This document shows positions 43,432 through 44,079 of a stretch of 44,079 bases of DNA, piece after piece. This DNA comes from an uncultured Lactobacillus sp. Lineage in GTDB: Bacteria; Bacillota; Bacilli; Lactobacillales; Lactobacillaceae. A model generated the notes under the pieces. The model had not been told where the DNA came from. It saw only the letters and a list, made by a program, of their open reading frames with translations, and did not search any database. Where the stretch lies: positions 1-44,079 of the forward strand of contig CAJUTO010000013.1 in NCBI GenBank assembly GCA_910589675.1. Reading direction: 5' to 3'. Each line of letters begins with the position of its first letter. Position 1 is the stretch's first letter. A program made the position numbers and the translations under genes.

Positions 43432-43881
43432 TTACTCTACCTTTTCAAAAACTTCACATACCATTGGTGCCTGAAGATAAAATACTTTACCTGCTTCTCG
43501 ATATTCCCAATCAAAAAAATCATCATGGGCTCGACGCCAATATTCATAACTTCGATCACCCTCACCTTCATGATAGGCGTACTCTTTAGAAATCAAATTA
43601 TAAGGAACAATTTCCACTACCTTATCTTGAATGACACAAACAGGTTCTTCTTTACTATTCAAAACAATACTCCACTCCCCTGCAGTAGGTAATTTTTCAT
43701 TTTTATCATAAAGTTCGTAAGCAGAAGTAGTAGCCGTTTTTATGCCCTGACTTACTAATTGAGCCAATTCGTCTGCCTGCTGCGGCGTTGCACCAAAAGC
43801 CCATACTTCTACCGGAGTATCATATTCTAAGTTATGCCTTTGACAAAAATCTTGCCAAAATTGTTTCAATTGTTTATTCAT
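43432..43881 (-). CDS. ASCH-domain protein
   Basis: The 149-residue protein belongs to the small ASCH family (a PUA-like beta-barrel thought to bind RNA or modified nucleosides). Motifs: VEVWAFGATPQQADELAQLV, GIKTATTSAYELYD, LPTAGEWSIVLNSKEEPVCVI and the charged GEGDRSYEYWRRAH with FF after it. All match this family, some members of which act as amidohydrolases on acylated cytidines. It overlaps the preceding nucleoside phosphorylase gene by 8 nt, so a role in nucleoside salvage is an attractive inference. The frame stays open for 32 codons past the stop (see findings). Confidence 0.9.
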   Translation of the reverse strand: MNKQLKQFWQDFCQRHNLEYDTPVEVWAFGATPQQADELAQLVSQGIKTATTSAYELYDKNEKLPTAGEWSIVLNSKEEPVCVIQDKVVEIVPYNLISKEYAYHEGEGDRSYEYWRRAHDDFFDWEYREAGKVFYLQAPMVCEVFEKVE

Positions 43882-44079
43882 TTTTACCTAATTTCGTTAA
43901 AACTTTAGATCCAATCTCTAACCCCGCACTGTGAGATTCATACCCCCAGTCGCGTTCATCATAGTTTTCTATATCAGCCAATGTATCAGCAGTAAATAAA
44001 ATTTGAGCAAAATCCACTTTTCTAAATTGCGCACACGCTGCCAAAGATGCACATTCCATTTCAACAGTTGCAGCTCCTA
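43874..44079 (-). CDS. nucleoside phosphorylase family protein, C-terminal part (runs off the window)
   Basis: The visible 68 codons begin GAATVEMECASLAACAQFRK. This is the V-E-M-E purine/uridine-nucleoside-binding motif of the PNP/UDP phosphorylase-I family, where the Glu contacts ribose. They continue to IGSKVLTKLGKNE and the stop at 43874. The 5' part lies beyond position 44079. Whether the substrate is uridine, a purine nucleoside or a thio-nucleoside cannot be decided from this part. It overlaps the ASCH gene by 8 nt. Confidence 0.85.
   Translation of the reverse strand, partial: GAATVEMECASLAACAQFRKVDFAQILFTADTLADIENYDERDWGYESHSAGLEIGSKVLTKLGKNE

Noticed and set aside
1-44079. CRISPR arrays, tRNA genes, insertion sequences, prophage genes
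   Set aside because: No regularly spaced repeats, no cloverleaf-like segments, and no transposase, integrase or phage structural motifs were seen on either strand.

Overview
The window reads as chromosomal DNA of a low-GC lactic acid bacterium. The best fit is a Lactobacillus of the acidophilus/johnsonii/gasseri group. Grounds: AT-rich codon use, the RexA/RexB (AddAB) recombination nuclease, a mevalonate operon with type 2 IPP isomerase, a B-type RNase P RNA, and the Firmicutes gene order ypsC-rnpB-gpsB-ypsA / recU-ponA / nth-dnaD-asnS-ypmB-dinG. The species call is inference. Most of the window is ordinary core genome with well-formed promoters and intrinsic terminators. No tRNA, CRISPR array, insertion sequence or prophage was seen.

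Layout. (1) 0.1-7.8 kb, minus strand: a tight operon of a small membrane protein, fhs, lspA, an rluD-type pseudouridine synthase, then full-length carA and carB homologues that have lost their catalytic residues. lspA-rluD lies directly upstream of the pyr operon in Bacillus, so this looks like the remnant of the ancestral pyrimidine locus. (2) 7.8-10.1 kb, plus strand: a DegV-family protein and a membrane acyltransferase-3 protein. (3) 10.1-14.1 kb, minus strand: a metallophosphoesterase, the RNA methyltransferase YpsC, rnpB, gpsB and ypsA. (4) 14.2-17.2 kb, plus strand: recU and ponA, the latter with a long S/N/Q-rich tail. (5) 17.3-30.4 kb, minus strand: nth, dnaD, asnS, ypmB, dinG, addA and addB. 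Both Nth and AddB lack the cysteines that hold 4Fe-4S clusters in their relatives. (6) 30.5-34.5 kb, plus strand: the mevalonate operon mvk-mvaD-pmk-fni.

(7) 34.6-40.4 kb is the most accessory-looking part. A heterodimeric ABC exporter on the minus strand is divergent from a plus-strand unit with a 38-codon leader ORF, an MFS exporter, a 24-codon ORF and an AAC(3)-like N-acetyltransferase. The leader ORF carries RNA segments that can form two mutually exclusive hairpins, which is the architecture of a ribosome-controlled attenuator. (8) 40.4-44.1 kb: ribose genes rbsD-rbsU, an arginase-family relic, folD, an ASCH-domain gene and the 3' part of a nucleoside phosphorylase gene.

The strongest candidates for undescribed biology are the inactive CarA/CarB pair and the leader-controlled MFS/acetyltransferase unit beside the ABC exporter. 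All homology statements are motif recognition by eye; no database search was run.
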